A stretch of DNA of 64,000 nucleotides from Chitinophaga pinensis (GTDB lineage: Bacteria; Bacteroidota; Bacteroidia; NS11-12g; UBA955), in contig CAMDUE010000015.1 in the NCBI GenBank assembly GCA_945877575.1, positions 1 to 64,000 of the forward strand, written 5' to 3'. The notes under the pieces are model-generated. The model did not search any database, was not told the DNA's origin, and worked only from the letters and a program-made list of their open reading frames with translations. Of this stretch, positions 19,647 to 29,442 are shown in pieces (the stretch's first letter is position 1; every line of letters starts with the position of its first letter). A program made the position numbers and the translations under genes.

Positions 19647-20396
19647 GTGGCAGAATCAGCAACTGAATATTCAAACTCAGCAATCATAAAAATTGCCCAC
19701 CAATCATGGATTCCTCTTCGAAAAGAGCCATCGAGCGCTTCCGAGATGGTTTCATGTCTTTTGTTTGGTGAAAAAGCGGAAGTCCTTTCCCAGCAAGATG
19801 ATTGGCTAGAAGTTAGATGTCTGCATGATCAGTACATGGGTTTTATTCCTGTAAGCTATTTTGAAACCGCATTGTCCATTGATTGGAATTCAGATGTTCG
19901 ACTTTTAAGTGGACTATCATCAATTGAATTAAACCATCAGCCTTATTTATTATCACCGGGTAGTAAAATTCCTTCCAACTCTTCGGGTCATTTACAGATT
20001 CATACTGAAATCAATAACTGGATTGACTTTTGCTACCAATATCTAAATACGCCCTATTTGTGGGGGGGACGCAGTATTTTTGGAATAGATTGCAGTGGCT
20101 TTACCCAAGTTTACGCGGAGTACAGAGGAATTGCCCTTCCGAGAGATGCATACCAACAGGCGGAAATAGGAGATGGGGTGGATTTCGGCGATCAAAAACC
20201 CGGTGATTTAGCCTTTTTTCAAAACACTTCAGGTAAAATTACCCACGTAGGCATCCTTTTGGATGAACAAAAAATCATCCATGCCAGTGGCAAAGTTAGA
20301 ATCGATAAGTTTACATCAGATGGGATTCAACATGCTGAAAATCATAATTTAACGCATGTATTGGCTGGTATTAAAAGATGTTTCACTGATGTTTAA
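19647..20396 (+). CDS. NlpC/P60 (C40) peptidoglycan endopeptidase with SH3-like domain
   Basis: The 249-residue protein starts with GTG; no in-frame ATG occurs before conserved sequence. Residues about 10-75 form a bacterial SH3-like domain. The NlpC/P60 catalytic domain spans about 120-245: the nucleophile Cys lies in FGIDCSGFTQ, the GDLAFF strand follows, and the catalytic His is in THVGILLD, with HASG after it. It probably cleaves D-gamma-glutamyl-diaminopimelate bonds. I see no convincing signal peptide, which is common in Bacteroidota annotations of this group. The next gene begins 8 bp before its stop. Confidence 0.85.
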   Translation: MAESATEYSNSAIIKIAHQSWIPLRKEPSSASEMVSCLLFGEKAEVLSQQDDWLEVRCLHDQYMGFIPVSYFETALSIDWNSDVRLLSGLSSIELNHQPYLLSPGSKIPSNSSGHLQIHTEINNWIDFCYQYLNTPYLWGGRSIFGIDCSGFTQVYAEYRGIALPRDAYQQAEIGDGVDFGDQKPGDLAFFQNTSGKITHVGILLDEQKIIHASGKVRIDKFTSDGIQHAENHNLTHVLAGIKRCFTDV

Positions 20397-22857
20397 AAGG
20401 TTCATTTTTCTGTTTTTCTTAGGATTCTTGGATCTGGGAACCCTGGGGTTCGGACACTTCAATGTGCTCCAAGCCCAAGTCTTTTTGCCACCAAAAAGCA
20501 TTAAAAATTACCTTCAGACTAAAATGATTGTTGCTTCACGAAGTGATTTAAAAGTAATTCAGTCGAATATTTTAGCTTTTAAACATATTGAAGTATTAAA
20601 AGTTCAAGGGGCAGTTGATATCGCAGAAGTTGCAAAAGTTGCTTCAACATTAGACGGTTTGGATGAAGTGCAATTGATTGAATTTCAAGGTATTCTGTCA
20701 GACGCCGACATCCAATCTTTGGAATGGATTCCATCCATTTATTTGCATGTTCCGGCCAATAGGGAAGAGGCTTTTTTACTAAATAGTGCTTGGAAATACC
20801 TCCAAAATGTGACCTTGCATTTTCAGTCTGTTCCAGAGTCTTGGGAATTTCTCAGCTATTGGAAGTCACTCAAATCATTGATTCTTCTGGGGGATTTTGA
20901 TGCCGAAACAACCAAACAATGCATCAATGCTGCCATCGTTTCTTCGCCAAAATTGATTTCTTTGGGAATTTCGGTGTCTTCCGTTAGAGATATCCCCATC
21001 GAAATAATAAAAATAAGGAAACTCAAATCACTAACAGTGATTGATTTTACCTCCATTGAGCAAGGTCAATCTTTGTTGGATCTCGGCGAAATGGTTTACC
21101 GGTTTCCCAAAATTACCGTTAAGTATGAATCGGCTACTCCAACACTTTCTTCTGTTGAATTGGAATATTTACAAAAATTGTTTCACGTTGAGTCAGCAGA
21201 TATACCCAAATCAACTATTGATGAAGATGAAAATCACCTCGACTTTGTTTCGGCTTTTGATTTTGGAATTGCCAATAAAAATTTGACTCATAATGAGTTA
21301 GTAGACATTTCTCCCAACAAAAAAGACAATTACCTAAAAAATTATTCCAACGGAAGGTACGTATTCATTGGAAATTCAGAAAAAACCCAACGATTTCTTG
21401 GCGATCAAAGATTGGCTGTGATTGTACCGAAAGGGGCTTTATCTTACAAAGATAAAGCTGCATTTAATGGTGATTATTTGGTGGCTATTCGTTTTGCTCA
21501 GACGGAAGACGAACGTGCTGCAAACGGCTTGTCAACTTCAAATTCTTCTGGGTCTTCACCAATTTTCAATTCTGTCGGTGTAGTTGATATTCGATTCTAT
21601 GAAATTAATACTCTCAATGAATTAAATGTCAGAGACGGATATTTCATCCAACTGCGATTTATTGGAAGCAAATCTGACGCCGCCCAATTCTATGCTTGGA
21701 ATTCGCTTAAGCAGAAATGGGAAAATCATTATGATTACGATTATGAATTTTCAGATGAGCAGTTGCAAAAAATAGACTTTTACCAAATAGCCCAACAACC
21801 TTCCGCAGAGGGTATTTCTGTGAATAGCGAACGAATAAATTTAGAAGAGTGTTTTGAACATTTCAATTATGCCTATTTAATCCCTCCCCATAAAACGGCC
21901 TTGTATTTTAGTCCTTTTCCCAAGTTTTGGGTGAGAACATCAGATCAACTACCAGCGGGAACCAAAGAGTTTCGAAAAATACTCAGAGGAAAACCTCTCA
22001 TTCAAGTGCGAACCATACCAGCTCCATCAAAATCATTCGTCTATTTGCAACTTTTTGATAGGACTCAAGTACTGTTTCCAGAGTTAAAATCTTTTGAAGA
22101 ACTCAATTTAGCACTTAAAACCGACAATGGAATAGCAGCAGTAAAAACTTTTTTTAAAGATCACAGAATCATAGATATACAAATTTATAGAAGCAATGGA
22201 TTATTAACATTGAATTTAAAATGTACCGAAGGATATTGGTCACTTAACATTACAGAGCCTAAAGATTTACCTTTCTTAAATAATTCTGAAAAGTTGACTC
22301 TACAAAAGAAATTTGAAAGTGCCTTAACAAAGTATTTAAACATTCAATCTCAAAAAGCACTTGCACTTAAAAATTTGAACGATGCTGAAAATACTAGACA
22401 AGTACAGTTTTCGAGTTCATTATTATTAGGTAGTGCGGCCGCAGTCAAATCAACCAAGAAACGTTATGAATTTTCCATTAGAAGTGCTGGCACATTTATG
22501 ATGGCTGCACCTGACACCATATCAAGTGAATATAGGTTGGAATTGGTGTTTTGTGAAACGGGCAAGATTCCTTTGAAAGTGAAAGAAGTTATAGTTTCAT
22601 TAAACAAACCCACTGGATCTGTAGCCTTCTCTGCTTCAGACAGATATAGATTGCCATTCAATCCTTCTCAAATTGAAATGATTTTAGTTCGAGATCAGAA
22701 AAATAGAATCTATGGAATTGGCGGTGATGAACTGCAGAAACTTCAACTTGCACCTTATACTTTAACCTACATAGATATGCGGTTGATTCCTGGGGATATA
22801 AATACTCCTGAATTGCTCTATAAAATTCTATTGCAAAAACCCAAAAAATCAAAATGA
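20389..22857 (+). CDS. large exported protein of unknown function
   Basis: I choose the ATG at 20389, which places a signal peptide (MFKRFIFLFFLGFLDL... to about residue 30, ending VLQAQ) at the N-terminus and overlaps the NlpC/P60 stop by 8 bp. The 822-residue protein has an N-terminal section (about 45-240) with hydrophobic spacing reminiscent of leucine-rich repeats (SLKSLILLGDF, KLKSLTVIDF). The middle region contains a VIVPKGAL segment and several Tyr/Trp-rich beta stretches. I recognise no family. It is coupled at both ends (4-bp overlap with the symporter gene). Confidence 0.6.
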   Translation: MFKRFIFLFFLGFLDLGTLGFGHFNVLQAQVFLPPKSIKNYLQTKMIVASRSDLKVIQSNILAFKHIEVLKVQGAVDIAEVAKVASTLDGLDEVQLIEFQGILSDADIQSLEWIPSIYLHVPANREEAFLLNSAWKYLQNVTLHFQSVPESWEFLSYWKSLKSLILLGDFDAETTKQCINAAIVSSPKLISLGISVSSVRDIPIEIIKIRKLKSLTVIDFTSIEQGQSLLDLGEMVYRFPKITVKYESATPTLSSVELEYLQKLFHVESADIPKSTIDEDENHLDFVSAFDFGIANKNLTHNELVDISPNKKDNYLKNYSNGRYVFIGNSEKTQRFLGDQRLAVIVPKGALSYKDKAAFNGDYLVAIRFAQTEDERAANGLSTSNSSGSSPIFNSVGVVDIRFYEINTLNELNVRDGYFIQLRFIGSKSDAAQFYAWNSLKQKWENHYDYDYEFSDEQLQKIDFYQIAQQPSAEGISVNSERINLEECFEHFNYAYLIPPHKTALYFSPFPKFWVRTSDQLPAGTKEFRKILRGKPLIQVRTIPAPSKSFVYLQLFDRTQVLFPELKSFEELNLALKTDNGIAAVKTFFKDHRIIDIQIYRSNGLLTLNLKCTEGYWSLNITEPKDLPFLNNSEKLTLQKKFESALTKYLNIQSQKALALKNLNDAENTRQVQFSSSLLLGSAAAVKSTKKRYEFSIRSAGTFMMAAPDTISSEYRLELVFCETGKIPLKVKEVIVSLNKPTGSVAFSASDRYRLPFNPSQIEMILVRDQKNRIYGIGGDELQKLQLAPYTLTYIDMRLIPGDINTPELLYKILLQKPKKSK

Positions 22858-24332
22858 CCCCAACGCTCATACTCATTGGACTTAGTTCATATTTTTTAAT
22901 CCTTTTAGGAATTGGTTATGTCACAGGCAGAAAAGCCAACAACGATAGTTACTTCCTAGGAAACAAACAAAGTTTATGGTGGATGGTGGCCTTGGGAATG
23001 TTGTCAGATTCCATGAGTGGAGTCAGTTTTATCTCCGTTCCTGGTGCTGTTTATAAATCCAATTTTTATTACATGCAAGTAGTTTTTGGCTACTTCATAG
23101 GCTATTTGGCCATAGCATATTGGTTGCTACCGTTGTATTATAAACACAATTTAACCTCAATTTACTCCTACTTAGAGCAACGTTTTGGAGTGGTTGAGCA
23201 ACGAACGGGTTCATTTTTCTTTATTGTAAGTAGATTACTTGGTGCTGCAGGTAGACTATTTTTGACTGCCATTGTATTTCAAAAGTTTTTATTTGAGCCA
23301 CTTGGAGTGCCATTTTTCATAACAGTAGCTGTAATTATTCTGTTGATTTTGGCTTATACCTTTAAAGGTGGAATCAAAACTTTGGTATTTACTGACGCCA
23401 TTCAAAGTACTTTTCTTATCGGTGGATTGCTATTTACCGTTATCGCTTTACTCAATTCTGAGCTTTTGAGTTCTGTTGGTTTGTTTGAAATATTGAATAA
23501 ATCAACTCATGCATCTATTATTAATTCAGATTTTTACAGTAATTCATTCTTTTGGAAGCACTTCTTAGGTGGGGCATTTATGTGCATTGCAATGACTGGT
23601 TTAGATCAAAACATGATGCAAAAGAATTTAAGTTGCAAGTCTCTCAAAGAAGCCCAAAAGAACATGATAAGCACCGCTTTTATTGTGGTTTTAGTGAATG
23701 TGATATTCTTGAGTTTAGGGGCTGTAATGATTGAGTTTTTTACGCAATTAGGCTCTTTTCCTGGAGAAACAGATCAATTTTTTCCAACTATCGCTCTAGA
23801 ACATCTCGGACCTGCCGCTGGTATGGCATTTGTTTTAGGGCTTTCCGCGGCAACCTTTTCTAGTGCAGATTCGGTGCTAACTACTTTGACTACCAGTACG
23901 TATTTTGATTTATTGAATTTGGATGCCAACGCTTCGTTGTCTGACTCTAAAAAGCTACTATATAGAAGAGTCTTGCACGGTTTCTTTGCCGTATTGCTTT
24001 TATTAGCAATCATGGGATTTTATAAATACTCATCAGGCGCATTGATAGATGTAGTATTGGGTTTGGCTAATTATACCTACGGGCCATTGCTTGGCTTATT
24101 TGCATTAGGTATATTTACGAAAACAAATACCAACTCAAAAGCGGTTCTTTTAGTTAGTTTAACTGTGCCGCTTCTTTGTTGGTATTTGGGTAATAATACT
24201 TTTGTTTCGGGATTTTTAGGAATAGATCCCTTAAATCTTAAGTATCAATTCGGTTTTGAATTGTTGATGCTAAACGGACTTTTGTCCTTTTTGGGTTACT
24301 ACTTTACATCAAAAATATCCCAACGTTTTTAG
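22854..24332 (+). CDS. sodium:solute symporter (SSS family)
   Basis: The 492-residue membrane protein shows about 13 hydrophobic segments and the SSS hallmarks: GRKANNDSYFLGNKQSLWWMVALGMLSDSMSGVSF in TM1-2, the KGGIKTLVFTDAIQ segment, and GLSAATFSSADSVLTTLTTS around the Na+ site. Its substrate cannot be read from sequence. The start overlaps the preceding gene by 4 bp. The 3' end overlaps the convergent arginine decarboxylase gene by 24 bp. Confidence 0.88.
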   Translation: MTPTLILIGLSSYFLILLGIGYVTGRKANNDSYFLGNKQSLWWMVALGMLSDSMSGVSFISVPGAVYKSNFYYMQVVFGYFIGYLAIAYWLLPLYYKHNLTSIYSYLEQRFGVVEQRTGSFFFIVSRLLGAAGRLFLTAIVFQKFLFEPLGVPFFITVAVIILLILAYTFKGGIKTLVFTDAIQSTFLIGGLLFTVIALLNSELLSSVGLFEILNKSTHASIINSDFYSNSFFWKHFLGGAFMCIAMTGLDQNMMQKNLSCKSLKEAQKNMISTAFIVVLVNVIFLSLGAVMIEFFTQLGSFPGETDQFFPTIALEHLGPAAGMAFVLGLSAATFSSADSVLTTLTTSTYFDLLNLDANASLSDSKKLLYRRVLHGFFAVLLLLAIMGFYKYSSGALIDVVLGLANYTYGPLLGLFALGIFTKTNTNSKAVLLVSLTVPLLCWYLGNNTFVSGFLGIDPLNLKYQFGFELLMLNGLLSFLGYYFTSKISQRF

Positions 24333-25706
24333 CATGCTTTTATAGCTCTGCTCTTTGGAGAACATTTTGAAAAAGTAATCGCCATTTTCATCTTTATCTA
24401 TAATTACATGCTTCGGCGCAGGTGTTAAGCAATGCTGAATACCGCCGTAGCCGCCAATGCTCTCTTGATAAGCTCCCGTATGGAAGAACCCAATGTAAAG
24501 GGGGTCTTCCTTTTCAAATTGAGGTAAATAAATGGCATTCACATGTTGCTCAGAATTGTAGTAATCATCACTATCACAAGTAATTCCACCCAACAAAACA
24601 CGCTCATATTCTTCATTCCATCTATTGATAGGCAACATAATAAACTTCTTGTTGATGGCCCAAGCATCTGGTAATTGGGTCATGAAACTAGAGTCAATCA
24701 TGTTCCATTTTTCTCGATCGTTTTGAGCTTTTTGATCCAAAACTGAGAAGATGGCTCCTCCAGCTTCACCAACGGTGAATGAGCCGAATTCTGTGAAAAT
24801 GTCAGGTTCAGGAATGTCATTCTCTTCGCAAACTTGTTTGATTTGACTCACAATTTCAGTGGCCATGTAATCATAATCGTATTGGAAGCTCAATGAATTT
24901 TTAATGGGGAATCCTCCACCAATGTTCAATGTGTCTAACTCAGGACATTCTTTTCTGAGTTCAATGTAGACTCTCAAACACTTGTGCAGCTCATTCCAAT
25001 AATATGCAGTGTCATAAATGCCTGTGTTAATGAAGAAGTGTAACATCTTCAATTTAACCTGCTTATTGTTCTTTATGTGAGACCGATAGAAAGGTAAGAT
25101 GTCTTTGTAACCAATTCCCAATCTACTGGTGTAGAATTCAAATTTGGGTTCTTCTTCAGCTGCAATTCTGATTCCGCATTTGAATTCTTTGTCTGTAAAA
25201 CTTTGAAGTAAACTAATTTCTCTCTGGTTGTCGCAAACAGGAATAACGTTGTTCCAATCGTTGTTTATAAGTCCAGCAATGTTCTCAATGTAATTCTCTT
25301 TTTTAAATCCATTGCAAACAACAAAGTGGTTTTTGGTCAATTTACCTTGCTCTTCAAGTGTTTCAATGATGTTAATATCAAATGCAGAAGACGTTTCAAT
25401 ATGGACATCGTTTTTCAATACTTCGTCTAGGGTGTGTTGGAAGTGATTGCTTTTAGTGCAGTAGCAGTAGTAGTATTTCCCTTTGTAATCTGCCTTAGCA
25501 ATTGCAACATTAAACATTGATCGAGCACGTTTAATGTTCTCAGATATCTTTGGTAAGTAGGTGAATTTCAATGGTGTTCCGTACTGTTTAATTAATTCCA
25601 TCAGTGGAATATCATGGAAGTAAAGATGGCCATTGTCGTCCAAGTCAAACTCGGAAATTGGAAAATCGAAAGTTTGTTGGATTAAGTCGATGTACTTATT
25701 TTTCAT
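24309..25706 (-). CDS. speA: arginine decarboxylase (Bacteroidota fold-III type)
   Basis: The 465-residue PLP enzyme converts arginine to agmatine for polyamine synthesis. It belongs to the alanine-racemase-like fold III family. The PLP lysine is in YYYCYCTKSNHF (about residue 88), the glycine-rich phosphate loop is GGGFPIKNS (about 268), and the catalytic Cys region is GITCDSDD (about 374). The sequence closely resembles the short Bacteroidota enzyme as I remember it, not the longer E. coli SpeA. A perfect -7 box (25746-25739) precedes it with a leader of roughly 30 nt. Confidence 0.88.
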   Translation of the reverse strand: MKNKYIDLIQQTFDFPISEFDLDDNGHLYFHDIPLMELIKQYGTPLKFTYLPKISENIKRARSMFNVAIAKADYKGKYYYCYCTKSNHFQHTLDEVLKNDVHIETSSAFDINIIETLEEQGKLTKNHFVVCNGFKKENYIENIAGLINNDWNNVIPVCDNQREISLLQSFTDKEFKCGIRIAAEEEPKFEFYTSRLGIGYKDILPFYRSHIKNNKQVKLKMLHFFINTGIYDTAYYWNELHKCLRVYIELRKECPELDTLNIGGGFPIKNSLSFQYDYDYMATEIVSQIKQVCEENDIPEPDIFTEFGSFTVGEAGGAIFSVLDQKAQNDREKWNMIDSSFMTQLPDAWAINKKFIMLPINRWNEEYERVLLGGITCDSDDYYNSEQHVNAIYLPQFEKEDPLYIGFFHTGAYQESIGGYGGIQHCLTPAPKHVIIDKDENGDYFFKMFSKEQSYKSMLKTLGYF

Positions 25707-25738
25707 TAATCTAAGTGAGTTGGATTGCTTTTGAAATA

Positions 25739-25746
25739 CAAAGATA
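25739..25746 (-). promoter_or_regulatory. -7 box of the arginine decarboxylase gene
   Basis: TATCTTTG on the minus strand fits TAnnTTTG, 32 nt before the ATG at 25706. Confidence 0.5.
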
Positions 25747-25810
25747 ACTCAATTAGATTCTTCTTTTAGTGAATTTGCAATAAATGCAAAAAATTAATAC
25801 TCTAAAGTTG

Positions 25811-25818
25811 TAATTTTG
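25811..25818 (+). promoter_or_regulatory. -7 box of mdh
   Basis: TAATTTTG fits the consensus and lies 27 nt before the ATG at 25846. The TTG at 25816 that extends the frame is inside this box. Confidence 0.55.
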
Positions 25819-25845
25819 CGGAACCTTAGTAAAATACCATCATTT

Positions 25846-26769
25846 ATGAGCAAAATCAGCGTAATTGGGGCAGGAAATGTAGGCGCTAGCTGTGCAGAGT
25901 ACATCGCCATGAAAAACTTCGCATCAGAAGTTGTTTTGTTAGACATCAAAGAAAACTTTGCCGAAGGTAAAGCCATGGATTTAATGCAGACTGCTGCTTT
26001 GAACGGTTTCGACACTCGAATAGTTGGAAGTACCAACGATTATAGCAAAACTGCCAACAGTGAAGTAGTAGTAATTACCAGCGGTGTACCAAGAAAACCT
26101 GGTATGACTCGTGAAGAATTGATTGGTATCAATGCGGGAATCGTAAAAACCGTGATGGAAAATTGCTTGCAGCATTCTCCCAATGCCATCATTGTTGTAG
26201 TTTCAAATCCAATGGATACCATGACTTACTTGGCTAAACAAACCTCTGGATTGCCAAAGCACAGAATCATTGGTATGGGCGGTGCACTAGACAGTGCCCG
26301 TTTCCGTTATTTCTTATCTCAAGCACTAGGCGTTCCATCTTCTGAAGTTGACGGCATGGTAATTGGCGGACATGGTGATACTACCATGATTCCTTTGACT
26401 CGTTTGGCTTCATATAAAGGAGTACCAGTTAGTCAGTTCCTTTCTGCTGAAGAACTTGATCAAATAAAAGCATCTACAATGGTTGGTGGCGCAACATTAA
26501 CAGCTATGTTAGGAACATCTGCCTGGTATGCACCAGGTGCGGCAGTTTCTGCATTGGTTCAGTCTATTGTTTGTGATCAAAAGAAAATGATGCCTTGCTG
26601 CGTTGCTTTAGACGGCGAATACGGACAATCAGACATTTGCATTGGTGTTCCAGTAATATTGGGTAAGTCAGGTTGGGAGAAAATCGTTAATCTTGATTTA
26701 AACGATGCAGAAAAAGCCGAATTTGAGAAGTCTGCAGACGCAGTTCGCAATATGAACGCGGCACTTTAA
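25846..26769 (+). CDS. mdh: malate dehydrogenase
   Basis: The 307-residue NAD-dependent dehydrogenase (tricarboxylic acid cycle) starts at MSKISVIGAGNVGA, the Rossmann glycine motif. It carries the LDIKENFAEGKAMDL aspartate that selects NAD, the ITSGVPRKPGMTREEL mobile loop with the substrate-binding arginines, VSNPMD, and the catalytic His in VIGGHGDTTMIPL. This is the LDH-like tetrameric Mdh type. The length is normal. Confidence 0.96.
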   Translation: MSKISVIGAGNVGASCAEYIAMKNFASEVVLLDIKENFAEGKAMDLMQTAALNGFDTRIVGSTNDYSKTANSEVVVITSGVPRKPGMTREELIGINAGIVKTVMENCLQHSPNAIIVVVSNPMDTMTYLAKQTSGLPKHRIIGMGGALDSARFRYFLSQALGVPSSEVDGMVIGGHGDTTMIPLTRLASYKGVPVSQFLSAEELDQIKASTMVGGATLTAMLGTSAWYAPGAAVSALVQSIVCDQKKMMPCCVALDGEYGQSDICIGVPVILGKSGWEKIVNLDLNDAEKAEFEKSADAVRNMNAAL

Positions 26770-26778
26770 TCTTATAAA

Positions 26779-27670
26779 ATGATTCCCAAAGGCGTCTGGA
26801 TGATGCTCATCGCCAGTTTGGCATTTGGGTTCATGAACGTTACCGTAAAAATGATTTCGGGCATGCATGTGTCCGAAATCGTTTTTTTTAGGGCCCTTGT
26901 ACAAATTCTTATTTCTGCCGTTTTCCTCATCCAGCAGAAACAATCGCCCTGGGGAAACAACCCTAGATTGCTCATTCTTCGAGGCTTTTTTGGTTCTATG
27001 GGACTGCTTTGCTACTTCTATTCTTTGCAGCTCATGCCGCTTTCAAATGCCTTGGTAATTCATTATCTATCGCCCATTTTCACCACCGTTCTAGCTCTTT
27101 GGCTTGGCGATGAAAAAGTTCATTCCAGGCTATGGTTGTTCTTCGGAGTTACTTTCTTTGGGGTGTTGATGGTCAATCTACTCACATCAAAAGTTTCTCA
27201 TGAATTGCTCAATGGCACACTTCAGTTTCACCACATTGCTGGTTCGATTACTCCTTTAGGACTTGCAGCTGCCTTCGGTGGAGCAGTTTTTTCAGCATTC
27301 GCTTACAACACCATAAGACGACTCAAGGGCATTGAAAATCCCAACGTTGTGGTACTTTATTTTCCCCTCGTTACCATTCCCATTTCCCTGATTGCTCCCA
27401 TTACCGGTCTATCTACTTGGTTTATACCCACTGCATCGCAGTGGATATGGTTGCTTTTAACCGGGATTTTCACCCAAATCGGACAATTCTTCATGACCCG
27501 TGCCTACCAAGAGTCAAACACCGGATTGGTGTCGAGTATCAGTTACGCAGGTATCATTTGGGGCACCTTTTTCAGCATCACTCTGTTCCAAGAAACTTAC
27601 AACTTCTATCAATTTGCGGGGATGTTCTTGGTTTTATTGGGTATGGTATTGAATGTTGTAAATAGGGATA

Positions 27671-27693
<23 letters not shown>
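26779..27693 (+). CDS. EamA/DMT-family transporter
   Basis: The 304-residue protein has about ten hydrophobic helices in two EamA repeats (about 5-135 and 155-290), the usual drug/metabolite transporter layout. The substrate is unknown. Its last residues and the stop codon (about 27671-27693) are encoded by the first units of the heptamer repeat array, so the native C-terminus has been replaced or extended by repeat sequence. It follows mdh after 9 bp and is probably co-transcribed. Confidence 0.85.
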
Positions 27694-27879
<186 letters not shown>

Positions 27880-27885
<6 letters not shown>

Positions 27886-29049
27886 TAACCCGTATGCCTC
27901 ACAAACGTATCTTATGATTTCTTGATCGGCTTCGCTGTATTCTTTGCCACGGCGTTGCATGACTAATTTCGCGGTTTTTTCGAATTGAGGAATTTTGTGG
28001 GGTTCAATGCCTTGAGCGCCGCCCCAACTGAAGTCTTGGATGAATTGGCGTGGGAAGCCCGCTCCAAAAATATTGCATCCAACACCTACAACAGTGCCTG
28101 TGTTGAACATGGTATTGATTCCGCATTTGCTGTGGTCACCCATAATGAGTCCGCAGAATTGCTCACCTGATTTATCAAATCGCTCGTTGTGGTAGTTCCA
28201 AACTTTGACTTCTTCGTAGGTGTTTTTGAGGTTGGAACAGTTGGTATCTGCGCCAATGTTGCACCACTCACCGAGTACAGCGTTACCTAAGAAGCCGTCA
28301 TGGCCTTTATTTGAATAACCATGTAAAACTACATTGTTTAGTTCACCGCCCACGTTGCAATAAGGGCCTAGGGTGGTTCCAGGGTAAATTTTGGTGCCTA
28401 ATTTCACGTTGCTACCTTCGCCCATGGCGAAAGGACCTCTAATGATGGAGCCTTCCATTACTTGAGCGTTTTTCCCAATATAAATTGGGCCATCTTGAGT
28501 GTTAAATATGCAACATTCGGCTTTTGCTCCCTCCTCAAAGAAGATGGGGTGTTTCCCAATGATTTGATTGGTTGAGGATATTTCTAGAGAGGTTCTACCG
28601 TGAGTGAGAAATTCAAAGTCTGCGACTATTTCTTGCGCATTCAACTTGAAGATATGGTAAGGACGTTTAACGGTACTAAAAGACTCATTAAAAACCACTT
28701 GGTTTTCAAAGTCTGCTGCGTTGATGCTGGTATTTGATGAACGTGCCGCGATTAATTGTCCATCGGAAGAAACCAAAGCCTGCCCGTCAGTTAATGCAAG
28801 AACAGCTTGAACTAGGGATGGGGTAGGTAGTACATTCCCAGAGAGCCTGAGGTCACTATCAGACTGTAAACGAGGGAATTTATTTTGCAAATATTCGCGC
28901 GTTTCAAATCCCCAAGAAGACGCATAGAGCCGGTGAATCCATTTACCGGCGATGGTCATAATTCCCACACGAAGATGCGCTGCAGGGCGGGTTAAAGTGA
29001 GTGGAAATAGGGAACGATCTTGAAGATCTTCGAAAAACGAAATATTCAT
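27880..29049 (-). CDS. GlmU-like sugar nucleotidyltransferase/left-handed beta-helix protein
   Basis: From the ATG at 29049 the product is 389 residues. Residues 1-190 resemble a divergent nucleotidyltransferase domain (FFEDLQDRSLFPLTLTRPAAHLRVG). Residues about 200-370 form a left-handed beta-helix of hexapeptide repeats (PIYIGKNAQVMEGSIIRGPFAMG). It matches the Bacteroidota GlmU-family proteins of uncertain activity and differs from canonical GlmU. A perfect -7 box ends 4 nt upstream, implying a leaderless mRNA. The stop codon lies in the edge of repeat array 1. Confidence 0.75.
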
Positions 29050-29053
29050 GGAA

Positions 29054-29061
29054 CAAAAATA
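29054..29061 (-). promoter_or_regulatory. -7 box of the GlmU-like gene
   Basis: TATTTTTG on the minus strand fits TAnnTTTG and ends 4 nt before the ATG at 29049. It lies just beyond the rpmE terminator. Confidence 0.6.
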
Positions 29062-29064
29062 GAT

Positions 29065-29095
29065 AAAAAAAAAGAGGTTGCTTTTGGGCAACCTC
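29065..29095 (-). terminator. intrinsic terminator of rpmE
   Basis: On the minus strand an 8-bp perfect stem (GAGGTTGC with GCAACCTC, 29095-29074) with a 6-nt loop is followed by nine T residues. Confidence 0.85.
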
Positions 29096-29125
29096 TCAAT
29101 GATCAATCTTAATTGATGAATAGTC

Positions 29126-29374
29126 TTATTTCTTTCCGTAACGCTTCATGAACTTATCGATACGACCTGCTGTATCAATCAAGTTCTGTTTACCGGTGTA
29201 GAAAGGGTGTGACTGAGAAGAAATCTCTAATTTGTACAAGGGGTATTCGTTACCGTCTTCCCAAACTACGGATTCTTTGGTGTCAACACAACTGTGAGTC
29301 AAGAATGAGTAATCACAACTCATGTCCTTAAATACCACTTTGCGGTAGGTTGAAGGATGTATATCTGCTTTCAT
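29126..29374 (-). CDS. rpmE2: 50S ribosomal protein L31 type B
   Basis: The 82-residue protein has the type B L31 pattern: [19 protein letters not shown] at the start, [30 protein letters not shown] at the end, and no zinc-binding CxxC pair. Type B forms are zinc-independent. It is a monocistronic unit with a perfect -7 box (29409-29402) and its own terminator. Confidence 0.95.
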   Translation of the reverse strand: MKADIHPSTYRKVVFKDMSCDYSFLTHSCVDTKESVVWEDGNEYPLYKLEISSQSHPFYTGKQNLIDTAGRIDKFMKRYGKK

Positions 29375-29401
29375 ATCAATATCGTATTGTTAAAAGGACT
29401 G

Positions 29402-29409
29402 CAAAGATA
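29402..29409 (-). promoter_or_regulatory. -7 box of rpmE2
   Basis: TATCTTTG fits TAnnTTTG on the minus strand, 27 nt before the ATG, leaving room for a normal leader. Confidence 0.55.
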
Positions 29410-29442
29410 CAAAGAAATCAGGAAATTTCACAATTATTTGCA

